From Promicromonospora thailandica (lineage in GTDB: Bacteria > Actinomycetota > Actinomycetes > Actinomycetales > Cellulomonadaceae), in assembly GCF_024171955.1 (NCBI RefSeq), contig NZ_JAMTCS010000001.1:558001-622000 (forward strand): a stretch of 64,000 bases of DNA, in the 5' to 3' direction. The position numbers were made by a program, and so were the translations under genes. This document shows positions 25,383-35,806 of this stretch, one piece after another. Below the pieces are notes generated by a model. It had not been told where the DNA came from. It saw nothing but the letters and a program-made list of their open reading frames with translations, and made no database searches. Each line of letters starts with the position of its first letter. Position 1 is the first letter of the stretch.

Positions 25383-25427
25383 CTTCCACTCCATGCACAA
25401 CGGAGCCATCCGGGGGCGCGTGCTATT

Positions 25428-25462
25428 CCCGGAGCGTGTTCCCGGGACGGACGCGCTCCGGG
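25428..25462. promoter_or_regulatory. Inverted repeat between AraC and DUF1304 genes
   Basis: CCCGGAGCG (25428-25436) and CGCTCCGGG (25454-25462) form a perfect 9-bp inverted repeat with a 17-base loop in the divergent promoter region. It could be an operator or an mRNA hairpin in the leader of the DUF1304 gene. Confidence 0.35.
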
Positions 25463-25522
25463 CTGCCATACTGCCGATCACCCGGCCGCAGCCCGTACCG
25501 GCCCACGAACTCGGAGGACGCC

Positions 25523-25909
25523 GTGCTGATCGCCGGACTCGTGCTCGCGGGCGTCGCCGCGCTCGTGCACGTCTACATCTTCTACCTGGAGTCCTTCGCC
25601 TGGACGCGCCCGCGTACCCGCGCCACGTTCGGGACCACGGTGCAGGAGGCCGAGGTGACCCGGCCGCTGGCCCTGAACCAGGGGTACTACAACCTGTTCC
25701 TGGCGATCGTCACGGCGGTCGGCATCGTGCTGACGGCCGCGGGGTCGACGCCGGCCGGCGCCGCGCTGGTGCTGGCCGGCACGGGCTCGATGCTCGCGGC
25801 GTCGCTGGTGCTCGTGATCTCGGACCCCACCAAGCGGAGCGCCGCGCTCACGCAGGGCCTGGTCCCGCTGCTCGCCGTCGTCGCCGTGGTGGTCGGGCTG
25901 ACCGTCTGA
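25523..25909 (+). CDS. DUF1304 integral membrane protein
   Basis: 128 residues, four predicted membrane helices. The signatures LALNQGYYNLFLAIV and LVISDPTKRSAALTQGLVPLLAV are diagnostic of DUF1304. The GTG start at 25523 is chosen because CGGAGGA lies five bases upstream and it gives an N terminus directly in the first membrane helix. Function is unknown. Confidence 0.88.
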   Translation: MLIAGLVLAGVAALVHVYIFYLESFAWTRPRTRATFGTTVQEAEVTRPLALNQGYYNLFLAIVTAVGIVLTAAGSTPAGAALVLAGTGSMLAASLVLVISDPTKRSAALTQGLVPLLAVVAVVVGLTV

Positions 25910-26026
25910 GGAGCCGGCGACCCACGCCTGGCCAGATCCCGGAGGTTGTTGGCAGCACGGCCACTGTCGGCGCGTGCGGGCAGTCCCGCACGATGACCGC
26001 ATGCGAACGACCTCGGGCACCGCGGC

Positions 26027-26491
26027 ATGACCGCGCTGTTCCTCTCCCTGCACGTCCTGGCCGCGATCCTCACCGTGGGACCGGTCGCCATCACCGCGAG
26101 CATGTTCCCGCCCGTCGCGCGCCGCGCCCTCGCCGCGCCCGACGACGCGAGCGCCGCCGCCTCGGTCCGGCTCCTGCACCGCGTCACGCGCGTGTACGCC
26201 GCGATCGGCGTCGCCGTCCCGGTGCTCGGCTACATCACGGGCGCGACGCTCGGCGTCCTGTCCGACGCGTGGCTGATCGCATCCATGGTGCTCACCGCCG
26301 CGGCCGCCGCCGTCCTCATCGTGCTCGTGCTGCCCGGGCAGCGGCGCGTGGTGGAGGCGCTCGAGGCGCCGGGGAACCGCCCCGCGACCGCGCGCCTCTC
26401 GATGCACGCGGGCATCTTCAACCTGCTCTGGGCGGTGGTCGTGGTCCTCATGGTCTACCGCCCCGGGTCGACGACGGGAGCCGGGCTGTGA
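26027..26491 (+). CDS. DUF2269-like integral membrane protein
   Basis: 154 residues with four predicted membrane spans (LSLHVLAAILTVGPVAI; VYAAIGVAVPVLGYITG; WLIASMVLTAAAAAVLIVLV; HAGIFNLLWAVVVVLMVY). The early His in the first helix and the polar GPVAITASMFP turn resemble the DUF2269 group. Function is unknown. Its stop overlaps the GTG of the next small membrane protein by four bases. Confidence 0.7.
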   Translation: MTALFLSLHVLAAILTVGPVAITASMFPPVARRALAAPDDASAAASVRLLHRVTRVYAAIGVAVPVLGYITGATLGVLSDAWLIASMVLTAAAAAVLIVLVLPGQRRVVEALEAPGNRPATARLSMHAGIFNLLWAVVVVLMVYRPGSTTGAGL

Positions 26492-26742
26492 CCGGCGGCG
26501 CGGCGCTCCGGGTGCTCGGTGCGCTGGAGCTCGTGACGGTGCTGGTGCTGCTCGGCAACCTGGCGACGGTGCACCACCCGGGTGTGGCGAGCGCCGTCGG
26601 CCCGCTGCACGGCATGGTCTACCTCGGGGTGCTCGTGACCGCCGTGGCGCTCGCCCGCGGGCGGCACCGGGTGTGGCTGCTGGCGCTGGTGCCCGCCGTC
26701 GGCGGGCTGCTCGCGGACCGCGCGAGCCGGTCCGCGCGCTGA
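26488..26742 (+). CDS. Small membrane protein, DUF3817-like
   Basis: 84 residues with three short hydrophobic segments. The order LELVTVLVLLGNL, VGPLHGMVYLGVLV and a basic loop ARGRHRVWLLALVPAVGGLL resembles small DUF3817-type membrane proteins, but the match is only by eye. It starts at a GTG overlapping the stop of the DUF2269-like gene, so the two form an operon. It converges on the regulator ending at 26749. Function is unknown. Confidence 0.65.
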   Translation: MTGGAALRVLGALELVTVLVLLGNLATVHHPGVASAVGPLHGMVYLGVLVTAVALARGRHRVWLLALVPAVGGLLADRASRSAR

Positions 26743-26748
26743 GCCGGC

Positions 26749-27600
26749 TCAGGTGGCAGCGGTCATCCGCTGCGTGCCGACGACCGCCAGCAGGCGCAGC
26801 GCCTCCTCCGACGGCGACCCCGGGTCGGCCGTGTAGACCACGACCTGCTGGTCCTGGTCGGTGATGTCCAGCGCGTCGCAGTTCACGGTGACCGGTCCGA
26901 CGAGCGGGTGCCGGAACGTCTTGCGCAGCGTGCGCGCGACGTCGACGTCGGCGGCCGCCCACAGGTCGGCGAACTCCGGGCTGCCGGCCAGGAGCTCGTC
27001 GACCAGGGCGGTCACCTCGGGGTCGTCCGGGTACCGCGCGGCGGTCCGGCGGAGGCGGGCGGCGGCCGAGCGGGCGTACTCGTCGACGTCCGACACGCCG
27101 TACATCCGGTCGGACCGGTTGCCCAGCCCGAGGAAGGCCCGCCGGACGAGGGTGCGGTCCTGACGCGACACGGCCGAGAAGTCCTCCATGAGCGCGGCCG
27201 CGAGGCCGTTCCAGGCGATGACCTCCGACGTCGCGGACGTCACGAACGCGGCGGACCCGGGCAGCCGGTCGAGCATCAGCTGGACGCTGGGCCGCACCGT
27301 GCGGGACGGGCCGGGCGGCGGCCCGGGCGGGAGCCCGGCGAGCACCGAGAGGTGGTCCCGCTCGGCGTCGGACAGGCGCAGCGCGCGGGCCAGCCCGGTC
27401 ACGACCTCGCGGGACGGGTGGGGGCCGCGCGCCTGTTCGAGCCGCGTGTAGTACTCGGTGGAGATGTAGGCGAGCTGCGCCACCTCCTCGCGGCGCAGGC
27501 CGGGTGTGCGCCGCCGGCGACCCGCGGGCAGGCCGACGTCCGCGGGGGCGATGCGCTCCCGGCGTCCGCGGAGGAAGGTGGCGAGCTCGGCTCTGTCCAT
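26749..27600 (-). CDS. MmyB/MLTR-type HTH regulator (paralogue 1)
   Basis: 283 residues. An XRE-type HTH (RTPGLRREEVAQLAYISTEYYTRLEQARGP, here split around residue 45) is followed by the MmyB-like ligand-binding domain with VIAWNGLAAALMEDF and the C-terminal VVYTADPGSPSEEALRLL. The ATG at 27600 is six bases downstream of GATACT (minus strand, 27612-27607), an apparent leaderless promoter. It is divergent from the SDR gene it probably regulates. A paralogue with the same layout lies at 37239-38066. Confidence 0.88.
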   Translation of the reverse strand: MDRAELATFLRGRRERIAPADVGLPAGRRRRTPGLRREEVAQLAYISTEYYTRLEQARGPHPSREVVTGLARALRLSDAERDHLSVLAGLPPGPPPGPSRTVRPSVQLMLDRLPGSAAFVTSATSEVIAWNGLAAALMEDFSAVSRQDRTLVRRAFLGLGNRSDRMYGVSDVDEYARSAAARLRRTAARYPDDPEVTALVDELLAGSPEFADLWAAADVDVARTLRKTFRHPLVGPVTVNCDALDITDQDQQVVVYTADPGSPSEEALRLLAVVGTQRMTAAT

Positions 27601-27628
27601 ACCTCGAGTATCGGCGGGGTGCCCGCCC

Positions 27629-27656
27629 GTAGCCAGGTACGGCCGGTGCCTGGATG
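27629..27656. promoter_or_regulatory. Shared operator-like sequence, module 1
   Basis: GTAGCCAGG, then CCTGGATG, with CCAGG (27633-27637) and CCTGG (27649-27653) separated by 11 bp. The same pattern, GTAaCCAGG then CCAGGAAG with the same 11-bp gap, occurs in the second MmyB/SDR divergent region. Confidence 0.6.
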
Positions 27657-27686
27657 CGGTCGCCGACCGGGCAGAGGCTCGTCGGT

Positions 27687-28486
27687 ATGAGCACAACCAC
27701 CGAGACCACCCACCCCACCACCCCGACGGCCGGCCTGCTGGCCGGCAAGGTCGCCCTCGTCACCGGGGCGGGCCGCGGCATCGGCGCCGCCGCGGCCCGC
27801 CTGTTCGCCCGCGAGGGCGCCACCGTCTTCCTCTCGGCCCGGACGGAGTCGCAGATCGCGGCGGTCGCCGAGGAGGTGCGCGCCGCCGGCGGCACCGCCG
27901 ACCACGCCGTGGCCGACCTGGCGGACGCCGACAGCGTGCGCGCCCTCGTCGACCGCGTCGTCGAACGCTTCGGGCGGCTCGACGTCGCCTTCAACAACGG
28001 CGCGGCCTTCACCCCGCCGCAGCCGCTGGACCAGGTGTCGGAGGCCGACTTCGACCGCGTCTACACCGTCAACCTGCGCGGGCCCTGGCTGTCGATGGTC
28101 GCGGAGATCGACGCGATCCACGCCACCGCGGGCACCGGCGCCATCGTCAACAACTCCAGCATCGGCAGCCTGCGGGCCAACCCGGTGCTGCCCGCCTACG
28201 GGGCCATGAAGCGCGGCGTGAACAGCCTCACCGAGTCGGCGGCCGTGACCTACGGGCCGGAGGGCATCCGGGTCAACGCGATCACCCCTGGGGGCACGAG
28301 CACGGAGATGATCCGCGAGTGGGAGAACCACACGCCGGGTCTGACGGACCACCTCGCGGCCGGCGCGCCGCTCGGCCGGATGGCCCGGCCGGAGGAGATC
28401 GCCGAGCCGCGGCCTGGCTGCTCAGCGACCGCGCGTCGTACGTCACGGGCGCGATCCTCCAGGTCGACGGCGGCGCGGGCGCCTGA
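27687..28486 (+). pseudogene. Short-chain dehydrogenase/reductase, frameshifted near its 3' end
   Basis: From the ATG at 27687 the frame encodes a classical SDR: NAD-binding TGAGRGIG, NNG-type motif FNNGAAF, Ser in IVNNSSIG and the YGAMK catalytic Tyr/Lys. Near 28406 the frame breaks: after RPEEIAE the continuation AWLLSDRASYVTGAILQVDGG lies in the next frame and ends at 28486. One missing G in GAG(G)CCGCGG would restore a normal SDR of about 266 residues. Either a real frameshift that removes the conserved C-terminal strand or an assembly error. In the broken frame translation runs on to 28847 over the convergent lipoprotein gene. Confidence 0.85.
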
Positions 28487-28492
28487 GCGGCG

Positions 28493-28990
28493 TCAGCCGG
28501 GGAACGAGAAGAACCGCATGGTCGAACGGTCCCCGGTGGCGGCGTCGCAGATCTCGATGTCCACCGCGCCCCAGGTGATGTCGCCGCCGAAGCCGGACGC
28601 GTCCGACCAGACGATGCCTGCCCCGGACGGCCCGCCGTCGACCTCGACCCGGCCCGCCCCCGTCTCGATCCAGGTGATGTCGCCGGTCCAGCCCTCCGCC
28701 CCCGGCGGGTCGACGCCCGACCACGCGGCCACGTCCTCGCCGTCGTCCGCGGAGCCGCAGTCGGTGAAGAACCCGGGTGGCACGTTCGTCAGGACGCCCA
28801 CGCCGCCGGGCTCGAGCCGGATCGAGGCCGAGGAGTCGTCCGGGTAGGAGTACTCCCACGTCTCGGGCACCGGTACGTCGTCCACGGACCGGAGGCCGCA
28901 GCCGGACAGGGCCACGGCGAGGGCGGCGACGGCGGAGAGGGCCGGGACGAGCGGTGGCGTGGGCCTCGGGCGGGTGGTCACGGGGGACAT
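28493..28990 (-). CDS. Putative lipoprotein, uncharacterised
   Basis: 165 residues. After an arginine-containing N terminus a hydrophobic stretch ends in lipobox VALSGC (about residue 33), so the protein is probably lipid-anchored outside the membrane. The mature part is acidic and Gly/Trp-rich (YSYPDDSSASIRLEPGG, GWTGDITWIETG, FGGDITWGAVDIEICD), suggesting a small beta-sandwich. No family is recognised. It converges on the frameshifted SDR with a six-base gap. Confidence 0.7.
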   Translation of the reverse strand: MSPVTTRPRPTPPLVPALSAVAALAVALSGCGLRSVDDVPVPETWEYSYPDDSSASIRLEPGGVGVLTNVPPGFFTDCGSADDGEDVAAWSGVDPPGAEGWTGDITWIETGAGRVEVDGGPSGAGIVWSDASGFGGDITWGAVDIEICDAATGDRSTMRFFSFPG

Positions 28991-29013
28991 CCCAGCAGAT
29001 CGGGGTGGACCGG

Positions 29014-29961
29014 TCACGACCCGGGCGGCCCCGGGCGGGTCGGCAGGGCCATGGTGCGGAGGCGGCGGAGCATGCGCGCGTCGCGGAAGCCGACGGCGTG
29101 CGCCGCCGCCTCGACGGTGGCGCCGTGCCCGATGAGGTGCTCGGCGCGCTCGACCCGGAGCGACTGCTGGTAGCGCAGCGGCGTGACCCCGGCAGCCCGG
29201 GTGAACAGCCGGGTCAGGGTGCGCTCCGCGACGCCGGCGCGCGCGGCCAGGTCGGGCAGCGGGAGCGTCCGCGTGAAGTGCGTGTCGATGTGGTCCTGGA
29301 CGCGGTGCACCGTGTCGTCGAGGTGGGACCGGTGCCGGAGCATCACGCTGGCCTGCGGTTCCGTGCCGTTGCGGCGCGCGTACACCACCATCTCGCGGGC
29401 CACCCGGGCGGCGACGGCCGGACCGTGCCGCACGGCGAGCAGGTGCAGCGACAGGTCGATGCCGCTCGCGATCCCGGCCGACGTGACCACGCGGTCGTCC
29501 GTCGTGAACAGCACGTCGCGCACTACGTGGGCGCGCGGGTGCCGGGCGGCGAGCTCGTCCTGGACCGCGTGGTGCGTGGTGCAGCGGCGGCCGTCCAGGA
29601 GCCCGGCCTGCCCCAGCGCGTCCGAGCCCGCGCACACGCTGGCGACGGTGCCGCCCGCCGCGTGGTGTGCCCGGAGCCGCTCGCGCGTCGCGTCCCCGAC
29701 GTGGGGCCAGGCCCGCGGGTCCTCCCCCACCCGCCACCCGGGCACGACGACGAGATCGTCCGGGGTCAGTGCCGGCCAGTCCGGACCCACCGCCAGCGGG
29801 AGGCCCTGCGCGGACGTGACCGTGGCGGCGTCGGGCAGGGCGGAGACGTAGCGCAGGTCGTAGGGGTGGCCGACGTCGCCCGCCGTGAAGAACGCCTGCG
29901 CCGGTCCCGCCAGGTCGAGCAGGTGGACGCCGGGCAGGAGCACGAACAGGACAGTGGTCAC
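29014..29961 (-). CDS. GlxA-type regulator: DJ-1/PfpI domain plus AraC HTH
   Basis: 315 residues from the GTG at 29961. The DJ-1/PfpI half (FVLLPGVHLLDLAGPAQAF, DDLVVVPGW) contains the nucleophile-elbow Cys in VASVCAGSDALGQAGLLDGR and THH shortly after. The C-terminal AraC HTH has DLAARAGVAERTLTRLFTRAAGVTPLRY and EAAAHAVGFRDARMLRR. Such regulators often control catabolic genes, with the amidase-like domain acting as sensor. The GTG overlaps the isochorismatase-like stop by four bases, so the hydrolase gene and regulator are one operon. Confidence 0.88.
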   Translation of the reverse strand: MTTVLFVLLPGVHLLDLAGPAQAFFTAGDVGHPYDLRYVSALPDAATVTSAQGLPLAVGPDWPALTPDDLVVVPGWRVGEDPRAWPHVGDATRERLRAHHAAGGTVASVCAGSDALGQAGLLDGRRCTTHHAVQDELAARHPRAHVVRDVLFTTDDRVVTSAGIASGIDLSLHLLAVRHGPAVAARVAREMVVYARRNGTEPQASVMLRHRSHLDDTVHRVQDHIDTHFTRTLPLPDLAARAGVAERTLTRLFTRAAGVTPLRYQQSLRVERAEHLIGHGATVEAAAHAVGFRDARMLRRLRTMALPTRPGPPGS

Positions 29962-30521
29962 CCCGCCGATGGTGCCACGTGCTCGCGCGCCTCGGCCTCG
30001 AGCTCGGCGACCGTCGCGATCCGCGCGAACCGGTCGCGCAGCACGGTCTCGGTGCGCTCCAGGAGGTCGGCGGCGGTGAACCGGCCCAGCGGGTCGGTGC
30101 TCGTCGCGTCGCTGACGAAGGTCACGGCGTAGCCGAGGTCCGAGGCGACGCGGGTGGTCGTCTCCACGCACTGCTCGGCCCGGATGCCGCACACGCGCAG
30201 CGCGCCGACGCCGTGGGCGGTGAGGAGCTGCTGCAGGTTGGTGGTCGTGAAGGCGTTGTGCGAGGTCTTGTGCAGCACCGGTTCGCCGGGGCGGGGCTCA
30301 CCGAGCTCCGCGAACAGCCGGACGTGGCCGGTCGCGGGGTCGAACGGGTTGCCCGTCCCGGGCTCGGTGTGCAGCACCCAGACCACGAGGTCGCCGGCCT
30401 GGCGGGCGAGGTCCACCAGCCGGTTCACCGGCTCCGCGATCCCGGGGTTGAGGGTGTCCGCCCACTGGGGGCGCACCCGGAAGGACTCCTGGACGTCGAC
30501 GACTATCAGCGCTCGGCTCAT
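29958..30521 (-). CDS. Isochorismatase-family cysteine hydrolase
   Basis: 187 residues. The catalytic triad of the family is visible: Asp in LIVVDVQESF, Lys in LHKTSHNAF and Cys in GIRAEQCVETTTRVASDLGY, followed by the conserved DATST. Members hydrolyse isochorismate, nicotinamide, N-carbamoyl amides and related compounds; the substrate here is unknown. It starts at the ATG 30521 and is the first gene of a two-gene operon with the GlxA-type regulator. Confidence 0.88.
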   Translation of the reverse strand: MSRALIVVDVQESFRVRPQWADTLNPGIAEPVNRLVDLARQAGDLVVWVLHTEPGTGNPFDPATGHVRLFAELGEPRPGEPVLHKTSHNAFTTTNLQQLLTAHGVGALRVCGIRAEQCVETTTRVASDLGYAVTFVSDATSTDPLGRFTAADLLERTETVLRDRFARIATVAELEAEAREHVAPSAG

Positions 30522-30610
30522 GACCCCAGTCTGACCGGGACGGAGGTGCCCGGGGAGCCCTGATCGGGTCCCGATGCGGAACGATCTGGTCAGCACTGCC
30601 AGGGAAACGC

Positions 30611-30682
30611 GGCGAGGTCGGCAGCCTGCCTCAAGATCGGTACAGGCCTGTGCCGATCTCGGTGCGGACTGCCGACCTCGCC
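30611..30682 (-). terminator. Nested hairpin terminator after the alpha/beta hydrolase
   Basis: An outer perfect 14-bp stem (30611-30624 with 30669-30682) encloses a second stem (30634-30646 with 30647-30659, one G-U pair). It lies 20 bases past the stop of the minus-strand hydrolase gene ending at 30702 and upstream of the isochorismatase gene. Confidence 0.8.
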
Positions 30683-30701
30683 GGTCGGTGTGTCAGGTCC
30701 G

Positions 30702-32874
<2,173 letters not shown>

Positions 32875-32889
32875 CCCACCCGGGCTGCG

Positions 32890-33765
32890 TCACCGCGCCA
32901 GCAGGGCCCGCAGCGCGGCGACCACCTCCCGGGGCGACTGCTCGGCCATGAAGTGCCCCGCGTCGAGGGTGCGGTGCTCCAGGTCCGCGGCCCAGGCCGA
33001 CCACAGGCCGGCCGCGTCGTAGCCGAGCGCCGCGCCCCAGTCCTGCTGGAGCACCGTGACCGGCATGGTCAGCCGGTGCCCCGCCGCGCGGTCCGCGCGG
33101 TCGTGCTCCAGGTCGATGCCTGCCGACGCGCGGTAGTCCGCCACGATCGACGGCACCGCGGCGCGGGCGGCCCGCAGGTACTCCGCGCGCACGGCGGCCG
33201 GGATCGCCTCCGGGCCGGTGCCCCAGGCGTCGAGGAAGAAACCGAAGAACTCGTCGGCCGACGCCTCGATCATGCGCTCGGGCAGCCCGGGCGGCTGCGC
33301 CATGAGGTACAGGTGGAACGCCACGGCGGCGTCGGCGCCGTGCAGCACGTCCCACATGTCGAGGGTGGGCAGCACGTCGAGCACCGCGAGGTGCGTGACG
33401 GTGCGGGGGTGGTCCAGTCCGGCCCGGACGGCCACCAGCGCACCCCGGTCGTGCCCGGCCAGCGCGAACCTGTCGAACCCGAGGGTGTGCGCGAGCGCCA
33501 CCACGTCGGTCGCCATGGTGCGCTTCGAGTAGGTGTCGGGACCGGACCCGTCCGGCTTGTCGCTGGCGCCGTAGCCGCGCAGGTCGGGGGCGATGACCGT
33601 GTGGTCACGGACCAGGTCGGCCGCCACGTGCCGCCACATGAGGTGCGTCTGCGGGAACCCGTGCAGCAGCACGACCGGGCTGCCGGTGCCGCCGACCGCT
33701 ACGTTGAGGGTGACGTCGCCGACGGCGACGCGCTGCTGATCGAGATCGGGGATCGTGACTGTCAT
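32890..33765 (-). CDS. Alpha/beta hydrolase, dehalogenase/epoxide hydrolase-like
   Basis: 291 residues. PVVLLHGFPQTHLMWRHV, APDLRGYGASDKP and the nucleophile Asp in LAGHDRGALVA match haloacetate dehalogenases and epoxide hydrolases, with catalytic His in LDAGHFMAEQSP. The Asp nucleophile separates it from the Ser-type hydrolase at 30.7 kb. Haloacetate dehalogenase is the closest guess, but the halide-binding residues were not checked. Divergent from a SARP-type regulator with 34 bp between the starts; converges on the DsbA-like gene. Confidence 0.87.
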   Translation of the reverse strand: MTVTIPDLDQQRVAVGDVTLNVAVGGTGSPVVLLHGFPQTHLMWRHVAADLVRDHTVIAPDLRGYGASDKPDGSGPDTYSKRTMATDVVALAHTLGFDRFALAGHDRGALVAVRAGLDHPRTVTHLAVLDVLPTLDMWDVLHGADAAVAFHLYLMAQPPGLPERMIEASADEFFGFFLDAWGTGPEAIPAAVRAEYLRAARAAVPSIVADYRASAGIDLEHDRADRAAGHRLTMPVTVLQQDWGAALGYDAAGLWSAWAADLEHRTLDAGHFMAEQSPREVVAALRALLAR

Positions 33766-33799
33766 GCCCCCGAATCTCCAGGACGCGGATGAGCGATCG

Positions 33800-35794
33800 A
33801 TGAGTGGGGCGGTGCCGGTGGGCGTGCCGAGGACGGGCGTGCTGCGGGTGGGCGTGCTGGGCCCCGTCACGGCCTGGGTCGACGGCGCCCCCGCACCGCT
33901 GGGCGGACCGCGGCAGCAGGCGGTGCTCGCCCGGCTGGTCGCGGCCCAGGGCCGGCTGGTGACCACGGACCGGCTCGTCGAGGACCTGTGGGCCGACCCG
34001 CCGCGCGGGGCCGTCGCCGCGGTCCGGACGTTCGTCGCCGACCTGCGCCGCCGGACCGAGCCGGGCCGCGCGCCCCGGTCCCCGGCGCGGCACCTCGTGA
34101 CCGACGGCCCGGGGTACGCCCTGCGCGGGGCCGAGGTCGACGCCCGGATGTTCGAGGAGGCCGTGGCCGGGGCCCGCGACCTCGCTCCCGCGGCGGCGCG
34201 CGGGGCCCTCGACGAGGCGTTGGCCGCCTGGCGCGGCACCGCGTACGCCGGGCTGGACCAGCCCTGGGCCGTCGCCGAGCGGTCCCGGCTGGCAGGCCTG
34301 CGGCTCGTCGCCGTCGAACGGCACGCCGAGGTCCGGATCGCCCTGGGCGAGGCCGCCGACGTCGTACCGGGACTCGACGCGCACGTCGACGAGCACCCGT
34401 GGCGCGAGGAGGGCTGGCGGCTGCTCGCGCTCGCCCTGTACCGGTCGGCGCGCCAGGCCGACGCGCTCGCCGTGCTGCGCCGCGCCCGTACGATGCTCGC
34501 GGACGAGCTCGGCGTGGACCCCGGCCCGCGGCTGGCGGAGCTGGAGTCCCAGGTGCTGCGGCACGAGGCGCCCGGGGAGCCACCCGCCACGCAGGACGTC
34601 TGGGACGACACCACAGCGGCCTACGAGCGCGTGGTCGCAGCGGGCGCGCGAACGCGGCTGGAGTCGACGGCGACGTTGCTGCGCACCCTGGCCCTGACCG
34701 GCGGGGACGGACTGGCCGCCGCACGCTCCCGCCGGGTGGGCGCGATCCGCGCGGCGGAGCAGCTCGCCGACCCGGAGCTCACGGCCCGGGTGATCGGCGC
34801 GTACGACGTGCCGGGCGCGTGGACCCGGTCCGACGACGCCGGCCTCGCCGCCGAGACAGCCGCGGCGGCCGAGCGCACGCTGGCGGCCCTGCCCGACGGC
34901 ACGCCGGACGCCGTCCGCGCCCGTCTGCTGGCGACCGTGGCCGTCGAGTCGCGCGGGCTGCCGGGCCCCCGCGGTCCGGAGGCGGCCCACGAGGCCGAGT
35001 CGCTCGCCCGGGGCGCCGGCGACCCCGGCGCGCTGGCGTTCGCCCTGGCGGGGAGGTACCTGACCCACGTCGGGCGCACGGGGCTCGCCCCCGGGCGCGA
35101 CGCGATCGGCGCCGAGCTCGTGCGCCTCGCGGGGCGGCACGGCCTGAGCACGTTCGAGATCCTGGGGCACCTGGTGCGGATGCAGGCGCTGTCCGCGCTC
35201 GGCGAGAGCGCGGCGGCGCAGGAGCACGCCGAGGCCGCCGGCGCGCTGGGCGCACGCCACGAGCGGCCGCTCGTCACGGTGTTCACGCGGTGGTTCGACG
35301 CCCTGCGGACGGCGGCCTCCGGTGCGCCCCTGGCGGACGCCGAACGCGCCTACCGGGAGGCCGCCCGCACGCTGGCCGGCTCCGGGATGCCGGGCCTCGC
35401 GGACGGGCTGCTGCCCCTGGCCCTGCTCGCCCTCCGGGTGGGCCGCGGGCTGCCCGCGACCGGGATCGAGGACGCCGACGGCACCTGGGGCCCCTACGCG
35501 CCCTGGGCCCGGCCGCACCTCCTCCTCGCGCGCGGGGGCGACGCCGCGGACGCCGTCCGCCGGCTGCCGGACCCCCCGCCCGGGCTGACCGCCGAGGTGC
35601 TCTGGATCCTCGCGGGACGCGCGGCGGTCGCGGTGGGCGACCGGCGCGTGGCCCGGCGGGCGGCCGAGGCGCTCGCGCCGGCCGCCGGCGAGATCGCCGC
35701 GGGCAGCGGCGTGCTCACCGCGGGTCCGGTGCGAGCCCACCTCGACGCCCTGGCGGCCTTCCTCGACGCTCCACCCGACGGGCCCGGCGGCTGA
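33800..35794 (+). CDS. SARP/BTAD-family transcriptional regulator
   Basis: About 664 residues. An OmpR-type winged HTH (VGVLGPVTAWVDG, GPRQQAVLARLVAAQGRLVT, LVEDLWADPP) is followed by a bacterial transcriptional activation domain (about 110-260: EEGWRLLALALYRSARQADALAVLRRARTMLADELGVDPGPRLAELE, read in parts). The C-terminal 400 residues are Ala-rich and helical, TPR-like, without a visible Walker A, so the NB-ARC ATPase of AfsR is absent. Starts at 33755 or 33764 are possible but overlap the divergent hydrolase start. It may regulate that hydrolase. SARPs often control secondary metabolism, but no such cluster is in view. Confidence 0.8.
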   Translation: MSGAVPVGVPRTGVLRVGVLGPVTAWVDGAPAPLGGPRQQAVLARLVAAQGRLVTTDRLVEDLWADPPRGAVAAVRTFVADLRRRTEPGRAPRSPARHLVTDGPGYALRGAEVDARMFEEAVAGARDLAPAAARGALDEALAAWRGTAYAGLDQPWAVAERSRLAGLRLVAVERHAEVRIALGEAADVVPGLDAHVDEHPWREEGWRLLALALYRSARQADALAVLRRARTMLADELGVDPGPRLAELESQVLRHEAPGEPPATQDVWDDTTAAYERVVAAGARTRLESTATLLRTLALTGGDGLAAARSRRVGAIRAAEQLADPELTARVIGAYDVPGAWTRSDDAGLAAETAAAAERTLAALPDGTPDAVRARLLATVAVESRGLPGPRGPEAAHEAESLARGAGDPGALAFALAGRYLTHVGRTGLAPGRDAIGAELVRLAGRHGLSTFEILGHLVRMQALSALGESAAAQEHAEAAGALGARHERPLVTVFTRWFDALRTAASGAPLADAERAYREAARTLAGSGMPGLADGLLPLALLALRVGRGLPATGIEDADGTWGPYAPWARPHLLLARGGDAADAVRRLPDPPPGLTAEVLWILAGRAAVAVGDRRVARRAAEALAPAAGEIAAGSGVLTAGPVRAHLDALAAFLDAPPDGPGG

Positions 35795-35806
35795 CGCGGG
35801 CGCCCG

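Noticed and set aside
27654-28847. 397-residue SDR fusion protein
   Set aside because: The C-terminal 120 residues arise from the frameshift and run antisense through the lipoprotein gene; the normal SDR end is present in the next frame.
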